Source: Streptomyces sp. WAC06614 (lineage in GTDB: Bacteria; Actinomycetota; Actinomycetes; Streptomycetales; Streptomycetaceae). From it: a DNA stretch of 33,457 nt. The stretch spans positions 1 to 33,457 of the forward strand of contig NZ_RPRY01000046.1 of NCBI RefSeq assembly GCF_003949795.1, written 5' to 3'. The notes under the pieces were generated by a model. The model was not told the origin of the DNA. It did no database searches and was given only the letters and a program-made list of their open reading frames with translations. A program made the position numbers and the translations under genes. Position 1 is the first letter of the stretch. Each line of letters opens with the position of its first letter. This document shows positions 8,304 to 18,135 of this stretch, in pieces.

Positions 8304-9602
8304 ATGTACGGGGACCGGGAGTCCAGACGGCTGGCCTGGTGCGTGGCGCATCTCCTGCGCCACGCACCGGACCCGGTCGTCTCCGGGGTGCTGGCACGAC
8401 TGGACGCGGCCACCCGCCGCTACCTGGCGCGCGACGAGTACCTGCCGGCCTCGGTGGTCACCCTGCTGGTCCGTGACGGCGACGGCGAGGACCGCCGCAC
8501 CGTCGCCCGCAACCCGCACGTCCTCGGCCGCCCCCTGCCCGGCCTGCCCGGCCCCGCCCGGTACGCCGCCCGGCCACCGGCTCCCGAGCTGGCCCGGCGG
8601 CTGGGCCCCGGCCCGCTCGCCCCCGATGCGCTGGTCGCGGCCCTGCGCGCGCACGGCCACCGTCGCCCCAGGGTCCCCCTGGACGTGCTGGCCCTGCCGC
8701 ACGAGCTGGACGTGGACCTGCTGCTGCGCGAGCACGCCCGCGAGCCGCTCCCGCCCGGCTCCGTCGAGGCCCTGCTGCTCCGGGCCGACCTGCCCCGCAC
8801 CGCCTGCCTGGCCCTGCTCGACACCCGCGCCCTGCGCACGTACGGGCCCGCCTGGCACCGGCCCGCCGTCCGGGCCGTCCGGGCCGGCCTGCTCACCCCG
8901 GACGAGGTCGTCGCCCACCTCGCCCCTGCCCACCGCACCCTCCTGCTGACCGCCCCGCACACCCGCTCCGGGCTGCGCTGGACCCTGCCGGAGCTGGCCG
9001 AGCTGCGCGCGTCCGTCCGGCGGGCGCTGCACCCCGCACGGAGCACGGTCCCCTTCCTGACGGACCGGCTGCTGCGGGCCGCCCCCGGTTTCCCGGGCAC
9101 CCTGCCGGAGCTGGTCGCCGCCGTCACCGACGGCACGGGAGCCGCCGCCCCGCAGGCGCCCGCCGTACCGGGCCTGCGCCGGGCCGCCGAGGCGCTGGAA
9201 CCCGCCCCGCCCTGGCCCTCCGGCGGGGTCGACCGCGAACTGGCCCTGGCCAGCCTGGCCGTGCCGAACGCCATGGGCGACCTCGCCGAGGACATCCGCT
9301 GGGTCCGCGCCTGCCTGGACCGGGGCGTACTCACCGGCGCCGAGGTCGTGCGGCACAAGGCACCCGCCGCCTGGGCCCTGGACGAGGACCACTGGCTGGG
9401 CTCCTCGTACACCCCCGACCGGCACGACCGGCCGGAGGCGGTGCTCGCCGCCCGCGCCGAGGCCGACCAGCTCCTCGACGCCGCCCTCGGCCGGAACCCG
9501 GAGACCTGGTGGCGGGCCGCCCGGCTGCTGCCCGACTTCCCCGGCAGCCTGCCCGAGCTGCTGGCCACCGTCACCGAGGGCACGGACGTAGGACGGGGGT
9601 AG
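8304..9602 (+). CDS. Hypothetical protein with two related P-G-[TS]-L-P-E-L motifs
   Basis: Protein of 432 aa that I do not recognise. ATG 8304 follows a good GGGGAGACGG site. The composition is Leu-, Ala- and Arg-rich and probably all-helical, with no signal peptide, membrane helix or catalytic motif visible. Two segments resemble each other: residues 258-277 (R-A-A-P-G-F-P-G-T-L-P-E-L-V-A-A-V-T-D-G) and 404-426 (R-A-A-R ... F-P-G-S-L-P-E-L-L-A-T-V-T-E-G). This suggests an internally duplicated helical-repeat protein. It sits between acyl-CoA dehydrogenase and dxr on the same strand with its own ribosome-binding site. The last codons run into an 11-bp tandem repeat. Third-position GC is as high as in its neighbours, which supports a real gene. 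Confidence 0.8.
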   Translation: MYGDRESRRLAWCVAHLLRHAPDPVVSGVLARLDAATRRYLARDEYLPASVVTLLVRDGDGEDRRTVARNPHVLGRPLPGLPGPARYAARPPAPELARRLGPGPLAPDALVAALRAHGHRRPRVPLDVLALPHELDVDLLLREHAREPLPPGSVEALLLRADLPRTACLALLDTRALRTYGPAWHRPAVRAVRAGLLTPDEVVAHLAPAHRTLLLTAPHTRSGLRWTLPELAELRASVRRALHPARSTVPFLTDRLLRAAPGFPGTLPELVAAVTDGTGAAAPQAPAVPGLRRAAEALEPAPPWPSGGVDRELALASLAVPNAMGDLAEDIRWVRACLDRGVLTGAEVVRHKAPAAWALDEDHWLGSSYTPDRHDRPEAVLAARAEADQLLDAALGRNPETWWRAARLLPDFPGSLPELLATVTEGTDVGRG

Positions 9603-9620
9603 GACGGGCGTAGGACGGGC
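9588..9620 (+). repeat. 3 x 11-bp tandem repeat over a stop codon
   Basis: GTAGGACGGGG (9588-9598) is followed by two copies of GTAGGACGGGC (9599-9609 and 9610-9620). The TAG stop of the preceding gene (9600-9602) is inside the second unit. Confidence 0.85.
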
Positions 9621-9713
9621 GCGGCCCGGAGCACGACGCCCCGGGCGGTCGACCGGGCAGCCGACGGGGCGGCCGAAGGGGCAGGGCGTGTCGGAGCGCT
9701 CCGGGGATGAGGC

Positions 9714-9719
9714 AACAAT
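9714..9719 (+). promoter_or_regulatory. Possible -10 box of a leaderless dxr promoter
   Basis: AACAAT ends exactly 6 nt before the dxr ATG at 9726, the same spacing as at 14655, 15213 and 27468. Only a G-run separates it from the start and no well-spaced Shine-Dalgarno site exists. It fits TANNNT less well than the other three. Confidence 0.3.
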
Positions 9720-9725
9720 GGGGGG

Positions 9726-10976
9726 ATGAGCGACAGTCCAGCCCCCCTCGCCGATCCGCACCTCCTCTTCGACGCCGCGGCCGGCCGCCGGGACATCGTG
9801 GTCCTCGGCTCCACCGGGTCCATCGGGACCCAGGCCATCGACCTGGTCCTGCGCAACCCCGACCTGTTCCGGGTGACCGGCCTGTCCGCCGCGGGCGGGC
9901 GCGTCGCGCTCCTGGCCGAGCAGGCCCGGCGGCTGCGCGTACGGACCGTCGCGGTGGCCCGGGAGGACGTCGTACCGGCCCTGAAAGAGGCGCTGAGCGC
10001 CCAGTACGGCGCCGAACCGCAGCCCGAGATCCTCGCCGGGCCCGACGCGGCCACCGAGCTCGCCGCCTCCGCGTGCCACACCGTCCTCAACGGCATCACC
10101 GGCTCCATCGGCCTGGAACCCACCCTCGCGGCCCTGCGGGCCGGCCGGACCCTGGCCCTGGCCAACAAGGAGTCGCTGATCGTCGGCGGCCCGCTCGTCA
10201 AGGCGCTGGCCCGGCCCGGACAGATCATCCCCGTGGACTCCGAGCACGCCGCGCTGTTCCAGGCGCTGGCCGCGGGCACCCGGGCCGAGGTGCGCAAGCT
10301 CGTGGTCACCGCCTCCGGCGGTCCCTTCCGCGGCCGCACCCGCGACGAGCTGGCCCGGGTCACCGTCGAGGACGCGCTCGCCCACCCGACCTGGGCGATG
10401 GGCCCGGTCATCACGGTCAACTCCGCCACCCTGGTCAACAAGGGTCTGGAGGTCATCGAGGCGCACCTGCTCTACGACATCCCGTTCGGGCGCATCGAGG
10501 TCGTCGTCCATCCGCAGTCCTACGTCCACTCGATGGTGGAGTTCACCGACGGCTCCACGCTCGCCCAGGCCACCCCGCCGGACATGCGCGGACCCATCGC
10601 CATCGGCCTCGGCTGGCCGCACCGGATCCCCGACGCGGCCCCCGCCTTCGACTGGACCAAGGCCTCCACCTGGGAGTTCTTCCCGCTGGACACCGAGGCC
10701 TTCCCGGCCGTGGACCTGGCCCGGCACGTGGGTACCCTCGGCGGTACCGCGCCGGCGGTGTTCAATGCGGCGAACGAGGAGTGCGTCGACGCCTTCCTGG
10801 CCGGTCGGCTGCCGTTCACAGCAATCGTGGATACGGTCGCGGCAGTGGTCGAGGACCACGGGACGCCCGCCGCGGGAACTTCGCTCACCCTCGGTGACGT
10901 CCTCGAAGCGGAGGCCTGGGCCCGCGCCCGGGCGAGGGAGATGGCGGCCCGTGCCGCCGTGGAGGCGCGCGCATGA
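9726..10976 (+). CDS. dxr: 1-deoxy-D-xylulose 5-phosphate reductoisomerase
   Basis: Protein of 416 aa; Dxr converts DXP to 2-C-methyl-D-erythritol 4-phosphate with NADPH, the committed step of the MEP isoprenoid pathway. The NADPH-binding loop G-S-T-G-S-I-G is near residue 28. The conserved N-K-E-S-L motif, V-D-S-E-H (metal ligands D171 and E173), the S-G-G-P-F-R substrate loop, and N-K-G-L-E with the third metal ligand E242 are all present. The region between the second and third ligands is about 10 residues shorter than in E. coli. The stop overlaps the next gene's ATG by 4 nt, so translation of the two is likely coupled. IspG of the same pathway lies one gene further on. Confidence 0.97.
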   Translation: MSDSPAPLADPHLLFDAAAGRRDIVVLGSTGSIGTQAIDLVLRNPDLFRVTGLSAAGGRVALLAEQARRLRVRTVAVAREDVVPALKEALSAQYGAEPQPEILAGPDAATELAASACHTVLNGITGSIGLEPTLAALRAGRTLALANKESLIVGGPLVKALARPGQIIPVDSEHAALFQALAAGTRAEVRKLVVTASGGPFRGRTRDELARVTVEDALAHPTWAMGPVITVNSATLVNKGLEVIEAHLLYDIPFGRIEVVVHPQSYVHSMVEFTDGSTLAQATPPDMRGPIAIGLGWPHRIPDAAPAFDWTKASTWEFFPLDTEAFPAVDLARHVGTLGGTAPAVFNAANEECVDAFLAGRLPFTAIVDTVAAVVEDHGTPAAGTSLTLGDVLEAEAWARARAREMAARAAVEARA

Positions 10977-12274
10977 CCCTTCTCATGACCGTGATCGGGA
11001 TAGTCGTATTCGCGATCGGTCTGCTGATCTCCATCGCCTGGCACGAGCTGGGCCACCTCTCCACGGCCAAGCTCTTCGGCATCCGCGTGCCGCAGTACAT
11101 GGTCGGCTTCGGGCCCACCGTGTGGTCGCGCAGGAAGGGCGAGACGGAGTACGGCATCAAGGCGATCCCGCTCGGCGGCTACATCCGGATGATCGGCATG
11201 TTCCCGCCCGGCGACGACGGCAAGGTCACCGCCCGGTCGACCTCGCCGTTCCGGTCGATGATCGAGGACGCCCGCTCGGCGGCGTACGAGGAGCTGGAGC
11301 CGGGCGACGAGACCCGGCTGTTCTACACGCGCAAGCCGTGGAAGCGCGTCATCGTGATGTTCGCCGGGCCGTTCATGAACCTGGTCCTGGCGGTGGTGAT
11401 CTTCCTGACCACGCTGATGGCCTTCGGGGTCCGCACCACCACGACCACCGTCGAGTCGGTCTCCCAGTGCGTCGTCGCACCGACCGAGAAGCGCGACACC
11501 TGCAAGCCCGGCGACCGCCCGGCTCCCGCCGCCGCCGCGGGCCTGACGGCCGGCGACCGGATCGTGGCGTTCAACGGCGCCAAGGTGACCGACTGGAACG
11601 CCCTCCAGAAGAAGATCCGCGACACCATCGGCCCGGCCACCGTCACGGTCGAACGCGACGGCAAGCGGGTGGACCTGCACGCCACCCTGATCGAGAACAA
11701 GGTCGCCAGGACCGACGGCAAGGGCGGCTACGTCAAGGACCAGTACGTCTCCGCCGGCTGGCTGGGCTTCACCCCGGCCAACGGCTACGTCGAGCAGTCC
11801 TTCGGCCAGGCGGTGACCCGCATGGGCGAGATGGTCCAGGACAGCGCGAAGGCCCTGATCGACCTGCCGGGCAAGATCCCGCCGCTGTGGGACGCCGCGT
11901 TCAACGGCGCCGAGCGCGACCCCAACGGCCCCATGGGCATCGTCGGCGCGGCCCGGATCAACGGGGAGATCTTCACCCTGGACCTGCCCGCCACCCACGT
12001 CCTGGTGCTCTCGCTGAACATGCTGGCGGCCTTCAACCTGTCGCTGTTCCTGTTCAACATGCTGCCGCTGCTGCCGCTGGACGGCGGCCACATCGCGGGC
12101 GCCCTGTGGGAGTCCCTGCGCCGGCACACGGCCCGGCTGTTCCGCCGCCCGGACCCCGGTCCGTTCGACGTGGCCAAGCTGATGCCGCTGGCGTACGTGG
12201 TGGCGAGCGTGTTCGTCTGCTTCACGGCGCTCGTCTTCATCGCCGACGTGGTGAACCCGGTGAAGATCACCTGA
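10973..12274 (+). CDS. rseP: Site-2 (RIP) metalloprotease, M50 family
   Basis: Protein of 433 aa. Zinc site H24-E-L-G-H28 lies in the first membrane helix. The second conserved motif, N-M-L-P-L-L-P-L-D, gives the third ligand D370 in a late helix. A PDZ domain lies between them (about residues 175-260). Further hydrophobic segments occur near 120-145 and 405-430. Proteins of this family cut transmembrane anti-sigma factors or clear signal-peptide remnants within the membrane; the Mycobacterium counterpart Rip1 has the same gene neighbours. The ATG overlaps the dxr stop (ATGA). A hairpin follows at 12304-12332, so dxr and this gene probably form a two-gene transcript. The substrate here is unknown. 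Confidence 0.95.
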   Translation: MTLLMTVIGIVVFAIGLLISIAWHELGHLSTAKLFGIRVPQYMVGFGPTVWSRRKGETEYGIKAIPLGGYIRMIGMFPPGDDGKVTARSTSPFRSMIEDARSAAYEELEPGDETRLFYTRKPWKRVIVMFAGPFMNLVLAVVIFLTTLMAFGVRTTTTTVESVSQCVVAPTEKRDTCKPGDRPAPAAAAGLTAGDRIVAFNGAKVTDWNALQKKIRDTIGPATVTVERDGKRVDLHATLIENKVARTDGKGGYVKDQYVSAGWLGFTPANGYVEQSFGQAVTRMGEMVQDSAKALIDLPGKIPPLWDAAFNGAERDPNGPMGIVGAARINGEIFTLDLPATHVLVLSLNMLAAFNLSLFLFNMLPLLPLDGGHIAGALWESLRRHTARLFRRPDPGPFDVAKLMPLAYVVASVFVCFTALVFIADVVNPVKIT

Positions 12275-12303
12275 TCGGGTGATCGGGGTTACCACGGCGG
12301 GAC

Positions 12304-12332
12304 GGGGCCGGGCACGATACGTGTCCGGCCCC
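12304..12332 (+). terminator. Hairpin after the site-2 protease gene
   Basis: The 12-bp arms 12304-12315 and 12321-12332 pair with one G-U and a 5-nt loop. It separates the dxr-protease pair from ispG. Confidence 0.65.
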
Positions 12333-12385
12333 CTACATTCGGGTGGCCGAGCCCCGGCGGTGCACGGGGCGCCTGCGGCGTGGCG

Positions 12386-12391
12386 TAATCT
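12386..12391 (+). promoter_or_regulatory. Candidate -10 box for ispG
   Basis: TAATCT matches TANNNT well and lies after the upstream hairpin, about 60 nt before the ispG ATG. No convincing -35 box is visible. Confidence 0.4.
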
Positions 12392-12451
12392 CGAAGGCCT
12401 GGAGCCCGCCGATCTCGGGACCTTGATCCACACCTTGGGGTTGCACAGCAG

Positions 12452-13609
<1,158 letters not shown>

Positions 13610-13649
13610 CCCCGCCCGCACCAGCGTCCGACCCGCCCGCCCAAGCCCG

Positions 13650-13690
13650 GCCCCGGCCCCGTTCCCGCAGCTCGCGGGCGGGGCCGGGGC
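13650..13690 (+). terminator. Terminator hairpin after ispG
   Basis: A 12-bp GC stem plus 5 further pairs across a 2-nt bulge (arms 13650-13668 and 13674-13690) around a 5-nt loop, then TCTTTCG. Confidence 0.75.
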
Positions 13691-13734
13691 TCTTTCGTGA
13701 CCCCGCCGGCGGGGCAACCGCGGCCCTCGGCGGG

Positions 13735-13740
13735 TACAGT
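13735..13740 (+). promoter_or_regulatory. Candidate -10 box for the DUF4081 GNAT gene
   Basis: TACAGT fits TANNNT and lies 40 nt before the GTG start at 13781, with a GGTGAGG ribosome-binding site (13764-13770) in between. The -35 region is unclear. Confidence 0.4.
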
Positions 13741-13780
13741 GCGACAGATCAGCAGACTTGCATGGTGAGGCACCCCCACA

Positions 13781-14626
13781 GTGTTGACGCAGACCACCAC
13801 CCGGGTCCTCGAACCCAGTGACCTCGAAGCCGCGCTCCAGGTCCTCGACCGCGACCCGGTCGCGAACGCCTTCGTCACGGCCCGGGTCCAGGTCGCCGGC
13901 CTGGACCCCTGGCGGCTGGGCGGCGAGATGTGGGGCTTCTACGAGGACGGCGTCCTGCAGTCCCTGTGCTACTCCGGCGCCAACCTGGTCCCCGTCTGCG
14001 CCACCCCCGACGCCGTCCGTGCCTTCGCCGACCGGGCCCGCCGCACCGGCCGTCGCTGCTCCTCCGTCGTGGGCCCGGCCGAGGCCACCTCGGCGCTGTG
14101 GCGGCTGCTGGAGCCGCACTGGGGGCCCGCCCGGGACGTCCGCGCCCACCAGCCGCTGATGGTCACCGAGGAGACCTCGCGGGAGGTGGCCGCCGACCCG
14201 CTGGTACGCCGGGTCCGCAAGGACGAGATGGACCTGATCATGCCCGCCTGCGTGGCCATGTTCACCGAGGAGGTCGGCGTCTCCCCGCTCGCCGGCGACG
14301 GTGGTCTGCTCTACCAGGCCCGGGTCGCCGAGCTGGTCGGCAGCGGCCGCTCCTTCGCCCGGCTGGAGGACGGCAAGGTCGTCTTCAAGGCCGAGATCGG
14401 CGCCGCCACCGCCAAGGCCTGCCAGATCCAGGGCGTCTGGGTCGCCCCCGAGTTCCGCGGCCGCGGCCACTCCGAGACCGGGATGGCCGCCGTCGTGGAG
14501 TACGCGCTGCGGGACGTGGCGCCCGTGGTCAGCCTCTACGTCAACGACTTCAACACCGCCGCCCGGGCGGCGTACCGGCGCGTCGGCTTCCGTGAGGTCG
14601 GCGCGTTCATGAGCGTCCTGTTCTGA
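13781..14626 (+). CDS. GNAT-family acetyltransferase with DUF4081-type N-terminal domain
   Basis: Protein of 281 aa from GTG 13781, 10 nt after GGTGAGG. The C-terminal half is a GNAT fold with the acetyl-CoA loop R226-G-R-G-H230 after the strand I-Q-G-V-W-V-A-P-E-F, then a Y-V-N-D-F-N-T-A-A-R-A-A-Y segment. The N-terminal half (D-R-D-P-V-A-N-A-F-V) is the DUF4081-like domain found in actinobacteria. Mycobacterium keeps the same order, dxr - rip1 - ispG - GNAT, which supports orthology. The acetyl acceptor is unknown. The conserved position next to the site-2 protease and ispG hints at an envelope or isoprenoid-related role, but that is inference. Confidence 0.9.
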   Translation: MLTQTTTRVLEPSDLEAALQVLDRDPVANAFVTARVQVAGLDPWRLGGEMWGFYEDGVLQSLCYSGANLVPVCATPDAVRAFADRARRTGRRCSSVVGPAEATSALWRLLEPHWGPARDVRAHQPLMVTEETSREVAADPLVRRVRKDEMDLIMPACVAMFTEEVGVSPLAGDGGLLYQARVAELVGSGRSFARLEDGKVVFKAEIGAATAKACQIQGVWVAPEFRGRGHSETGMAAVVEYALRDVAPVVSLYVNDFNTAARAAYRRVGFREVGAFMSVLF

Positions 14627-14642
14627 TCCCGCCCGGGCGAAG

Positions 14643-14648
14643 TATCGT
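14643..14648 (+). promoter_or_regulatory. -10 box of a probable leaderless promoter (second GNAT)
   Basis: TATCGT lies exactly 6 nt before ATG 14655, which has no Shine-Dalgarno site. Transcription would begin at or next to the A of the ATG. Confidence 0.5.
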
Positions 14649-14654
14649 CACCGC

Positions 14655-15203
14655 ATGGTGCCTTCACCCGCCGGACTGGAGATCGGCCCCCTGGACCTCG
14701 GCGCGCGCGTCGACGAGGCCCTGCGGGTGCAGGCCGTCGCCTTCGGCCTCAGCGAGGAGGAGGTGGGCATCCGGCGCTACATCGTGCAGCGCCACATGAC
14801 CTGCCCCGGCGCCCGGGCGCTCGGCGCCTTCACCGCGGACGGCGCCCTGGCCGGGTTCGTCTACGGCATGCCCAACGACCGTGCGCACTGGTGGTCCACG
14901 GTCGTCGAACCGTACCTGCGGGCCACCGGCACCGACGGCTGGCTCGACCGGGCCTTCGTCATCACCGAGCTGCACGTCCACCCCGGCTTCCAGGGCCACG
15001 GCGTGGGCCGGGCACTGATCACCCGGATCACGGACGCGGCCACCGAGCCGCGCTCGATCCTCTCCGCCATCGACACCGAGAGCCCGGCCCGCGCGCTGTA
15101 CCGGTCCCTGGGCTACGTCGACCTGGCCCGGCAGGTCCGCTTCCCCAGCGCCGGCCTGCCCTACGCCGTAATGGGCGCGCCCTTGCCGCTGCTGCGCCGC
15201 TAG
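14655..15203 (+). CDS. GNAT-family N-acetyltransferase
   Basis: Protein of 182 aa forming one GNAT domain. The strand F-V-I-T-E-L-H-V-H-P leads into the acetyl-CoA loop G-F-Q-G-H-G-V-G-R-A-L. The C-terminal E-S-P-A-R-A-L-Y-R-S-L-G-Y motif is typical of the family. The ATG lacks a Shine-Dalgarno site and follows a TATCGT box by 6 nt, so the mRNA is probably leaderless. The TAG stop forms the first three bases of a candidate -10 box for proS. The substrate is unknown; it could be an amino acid, a small amine or a protein N-terminus. Confidence 0.9.
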   Translation: MVPSPAGLEIGPLDLGARVDEALRVQAVAFGLSEEEVGIRRYIVQRHMTCPGARALGAFTADGALAGFVYGMPNDRAHWWSTVVEPYLRATGTDGWLDRAFVITELHVHPGFQGHGVGRALITRITDAATEPRSILSAIDTESPARALYRSLGYVDLARQVRFPSAGLPYAVMGAPLPLLRR

Positions 15204-15206
15204 TCT
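15201..15206 (+). promoter_or_regulatory. -10 box of a probable leaderless proS promoter, overlapping a stop codon
   Basis: TAGTCT lies 6 nt before the proS ATG at 15213, and its TAG is the stop of the preceding gene. No Shine-Dalgarno sequence is present between them. Confidence 0.5.
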
Positions 15207-15212
15207 CCGGGC

Positions 15213-16949
15213 ATGTCCACCGATCACGTCCAGCAGCACCGGCCCGTGCAGCGCATGTCCCGCCTCATGGCCCGGACCCTGCGCGAGGACCCCGCCGACG
15301 CCGAGACCCTCAGCCACAAGCTCCTCGTCCGGGCCGGCTACGTACGCCGCAGCACCGCGGGCGTGTGGATCTGGCTGCCGCTCGGCAAGAAGGTCCTGGA
15401 GAACGTCTCGCGCGTCGTCCGCGAGGAGATGGACGCGATCGGCGCCCAGGAGGTGCTGCTGCCCGCACTGCTGCCGCGCGAGCCGTACGAGGTCAGCGGG
15501 CGCTGGAGCGAGTACGGCGACCTGCTGTTCCGGCTCAAGGACCGCAAGGGCGCGGACTACTTGCTCGGCCCCACCCACGAAGAGGTCTTCACCCAGGTGG
15601 TGAAGGACCAGTGCACGTCCTACAAGGACCTGCCCGTGACGCTGTATCAGATCCAGACCAAGTACCGGGACGAGGCCCGTCCCCGCTCCGGGGTGCTGCG
15701 CGGGCGCGAGTTCCAGATGAAGGACTCGTACTCCTTCGACGTCGACGACGAGGGCCTGGCCGCCTCCTACGCCCTGCACCGGGAGGCGTACCGGCGGATC
15801 TTCACCCGGCTGGGCCTGGACTTCCGGATCGTCTCGGCGGTCTCGGGCGCCATGGGCGGCTCGGCCTCGGAGGAGTTCCTGGCCCCGGCGGCGGCCGGCG
15901 AGGACACCTTCGCCTCGTGCGCGGCCTGCGGCTACGCCGCCAACACCGAGGCGGTGACCTTCCCCCTGCGTCCGGTGACGGGTCAGGAGGCCGGTGCCGT
16001 CGAGGAGTTGGACACCCCCGACACGCCGACCATCGAGACGCTGGCCGCGCACCTGGGCGTGCCGGCCTCGGCCACGCTGAAGAACCTGCTGGTGAAGGTG
16101 GACGGCGAGATCGTGGCCGTCGGCGTGCCCGGCGACCGCGAGGTCGACCTCGGCAAGCTGGGGGAGCACCTGGCCCCGGCCGTGGTCGAACTGGTCACGG
16201 CCGAGGACTTCGTGGACCGGCCCGACCTGGTCCGCGGCTACGTCGGCCCCCAGGGCCTGGACAAGGTCCGCTACCTCGCCGACCCCCGGGTGGCGCCGGG
16301 CACGGCCTGGGTGACCGGGGCCAACCGGCCCGACACGCACGCGCGGAACGTGGTGTGCGGGCGGGACTTCACGGTGGACGACCACCTCGACGTGGTCGTC
16401 GTCGAACCGGGCGACCCCTGCCCGGAGTGCGGTGCCGGGCTCTCCCTGGACCGGGCGATCGAGGTGGGCCACATCTTCCAGCTCGGCCGCAAGTACGCCG
16501 ACGCGTTCGGCCTGGACGTGCTCGGCCGGGACGGCAAGCCGGTGCGGGTGACCATGGGCTCGTACGGCATCGGGGTCTCGCGGCTGGTGGCGGCGCTGGC
16601 CGAGCAGACCGGGGACGAGCGCGGGCTGTGCTGGCCCGCCGAGGTGGCCCCGGCGGACGTGCACGTGGTCGCCGCGGGCAAGGCGGTGCCGCTGGGCCTG
16701 GCCGAGGAGGCCGCCGCAGCCCTGGCCGCAGCGGGCCTGCGGGTCCTCCTGGACGACCGTCCCGGCCTGTCGCCGGGGGTGAAGCTGACCGACGCCGAAC
16801 TCATCGGCGCGCCCTGGATCCTGGTCGCCGGCCGCCGTTCTGCCGAGGGCGTCCTCGAACTCCAGCACCGCCCCACGGGCACCCGCGAGGACCTCACCCT
16901 CCCCGACGCCCTGGCCCGGCTGACGACCCGGCCCCGGCCCGGGGCGTAG
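15213..16949 (+). CDS. proS: Prolyl-tRNA synthetase (bacterial type with editing domain)
   Basis: Protein of 578 aa that charges tRNA-Pro. Class II motif 2 is [17 protein letters not shown]. Motif 3 is G449-S-Y-G-I-G-V-S-R457. The YbaK/INS editing domain, which removes mischarged Ala, fills about residues 235-390 (T-L-K-N-L-L-V-K-V). Two Cys pairs (C-A-A-C and C-P-E-C) flank it and could bind zinc, which is inference. The C-terminus is the anticodon-binding domain. The full-length architecture is bacterial (ProS1). The start has no Shine-Dalgarno site and sits 6 nt after a TAGTCT box. The gene converges on the minus-strand slipin gene, with a hairpin around its stop. Confidence 0.97.
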   Translation: MSTDHVQQHRPVQRMSRLMARTLREDPADAETLSHKLLVRAGYVRRSTAGVWIWLPLGKKVLENVSRVVREEMDAIGAQEVLLPALLPREPYEVSGRWSEYGDLLFRLKDRKGADYLLGPTHEEVFTQVVKDQCTSYKDLPVTLYQIQTKYRDEARPRSGVLRGREFQMKDSYSFDVDDEGLAASYALHREAYRRIFTRLGLDFRIVSAVSGAMGGSASEEFLAPAAAGEDTFASCAACGYAANTEAVTFPLRPVTGQEAGAVEELDTPDTPTIETLAAHLGVPASATLKNLLVKVDGEIVAVGVPGDREVDLGKLGEHLAPAVVELVTAEDFVDRPDLVRGYVGPQGLDKVRYLADPRVAPGTAWVTGANRPDTHARNVVCGRDFTVDDHLDVVVVEPGDPCPECGAGLSLDRAIEVGHIFQLGRKYADAFGLDVLGRDGKPVRVTMGSYGIGVSRLVAALAEQTGDERGLCWPAEVAPADVHVVAAGKAVPLGLAEEAAAALAAAGLRVLLDDRPGLSPGVKLTDAELIGAPWILVAGRRSAEGVLELQHRPTGTREDLTLPDALARLTTRPRPGA

Positions 16950-16970
16950 GAACCGGGGCCCGCCCCGGGC
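16937..16970. terminator. Hairpin at the proS stop, between convergent genes
   Basis: A perfect 10-bp stem (16937-16946 with 16961-16970). The loop contains the proS TAG. It lies 22 nt from the end of the minus-strand slipin gene and may serve both directions. Confidence 0.55.
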
Positions 16971-16991
16971 GCGCGGGCACCGGCCGGTCGG

Positions 16992-18092
16992 CTACGCGGC
17001 CTGCGACGGTGTCCCGGCCGCGGGAGCGGGTGCGGGAGCGGGTGCGGGGTCCGGTTCCGTGACGGGGCCGGGCGGGGGCTGCGGCAGGCCCGTGGCGTCG
17101 TCCGACGTGGCCCGCGGCAACCCGGGGTCCGCATTCGCGCACCGCAGGGGCGCCTTGGGCCCGACGGCCTGTTCCGGGGCATGGGGCTCGGGCGTGTGGA
17201 CCGGCGCGTGCGCCTGCCCCGCGGCAGGCGCGGGCGCCGCCGGCACCGCCTTGGGCCCGACCGCCTGTTCGGGCCCCTGCGGGTGCGCGCCCGGCCCCTG
17301 CGGCTGCGCGCCGGTGCGCGGGGCCGGCTGGGACTCGGTGGCGCGTTCCAGGAAGCGCAGGAGTTCCACCGGGAAGGGCAGCACCAGGGTGGAGTTCTTC
17401 TCGGCGGCCACGGCCACCACCGTCTGCAGCAGCCGCAGTTGGAGGGCGGCGGGCTGGTCCGCCATCACCCCGGCCGCCTCCGCCAGCTTCCGCGAGGCCT
17501 GGAGCTCCGCATCGGCGTTGATCACCCGGGCACGCCGCTCCCGGTCCGCCTCCGCCTGTCGGGCCATCGACCGCTTCATGGTCTCCGGCAGCGACACGTC
17601 CTTGATCTCCACCCGGTCGATCTGGACGCCCCAGCCCACCGCCGGGCTGTCGATCATCAGCTCCAGCCCCTGGTTGAGCTTCTCCCGGTTGGACAGCAGG
17701 TCGTCCAGGTCCGACTTGCCGATGATCGACCGCAGGGAGGTCTGCGCCATCTGCGACACGGCGAACCGGTAGTCCTCGACCTCGATGATCGCGTTCGCCG
17801 GGTCGATCACCCGGAAGTAGACCACCGCGTCCACCCGCACCGTGACGTTGTCCCGGGTGATGCCCTCCTGGGCCGGCACCGGCAGCGTCACGATCTGCAT
17901 GTTGACCTTCCGCAGCCGGTCCACCACGGGGACGACCAGCGTGAACCCGGGCGATCGGACACCCGCCCGCAGCCGGCCGAAGCGGAAGACCAGACCGCGT
18001 TCGTACTGCTTCACCACCCGGGCCGCACCGGCCAGGTAGACCACGATTCCGATTCCCGCCGCGATGCCCGCGGCCAGCAGTTCTTCGACCAT
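16992..18092 (-). CDS. Slipin (SPFH/band 7 membrane scaffold protein) with long disordered tail
   Basis: Protein of 366 aa. One membrane anchor at residues 4-25, then the SPFH/stomatin domain (about 28-250) with hallmark V-V-P-V-V-D-R-L, the R-D-N-V-T-V-R-V-D-A-V-V-Y-F-R-V strand, and S-L-R-S-I-I-G-K-S-D-L-D-D-L-L. Such proteins oligomerise at the inner membrane and organise lipid domains or hold proteases and channels. After about residue 255 the tail is Pro-, Ala- and Gly-rich, with E-Q-A-V-G-P-K-A occurring twice and a lone cysteine. The usual slipin partner, an NfeD protein, is absent here. It is the last gene of a minus-strand set. A 9-bp inverted repeat lies just upstream, so it may also have its own promoter. 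Confidence 0.93.
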   Translation of the reverse strand: MVEELLAAGIAAGIGIVVYLAGAARVVKQYERGLVFRFGRLRAGVRSPGFTLVVPVVDRLRKVNMQIVTLPVPAQEGITRDNVTVRVDAVVYFRVIDPANAIIEVEDYRFAVSQMAQTSLRSIIGKSDLDDLLSNREKLNQGLELMIDSPAVGWGVQIDRVEIKDVSLPETMKRSMARQAEADRERRARVINADAELQASRKLAEAAGVMADQPAALQLRLLQTVVAVAAEKNSTLVLPFPVELLRFLERATESQPAPRTGAQPQGPGAHPQGPEQAVGPKAVPAAPAPAAGQAHAPVHTPEPHAPEQAVGPKAPLRCANADPGLPRATSDDATGLPQPPPGPVTEPDPAPAPAPAPAAGTPSQAA

Positions 18093-18107
18093 GACGGCCC
18101 CCTGCCA

Positions 18108-18134
18108 GGCATACGTTCGTACTTTACGTATGCC
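18108..18134 (-). promoter_or_regulatory. Inverted repeat between the pseudokinase and slipin genes
   Basis: The perfect arms GGCATACGT (18108-18116) and ACGTATGCC (18126-18134) enclose a 9-nt AT-rich spacer. It fills most of the 43-nt gap and lies 15 nt from the slipin start. It is AT-rich in a very GC-rich region and lacks a U-run, so operator plus promoter is more likely than terminator. Confidence 0.5.
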
Positions 18135-18135
18135 C

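Noticed and set aside
6189..10859. Very long minus-strand open frame (1556 codons)
   Set aside because: It is antisense to acyl-CoA dehydrogenase, the unknown gene and dxr, crosses two intergenic regions and has no recognisable domain; high GC leaves such frames open.
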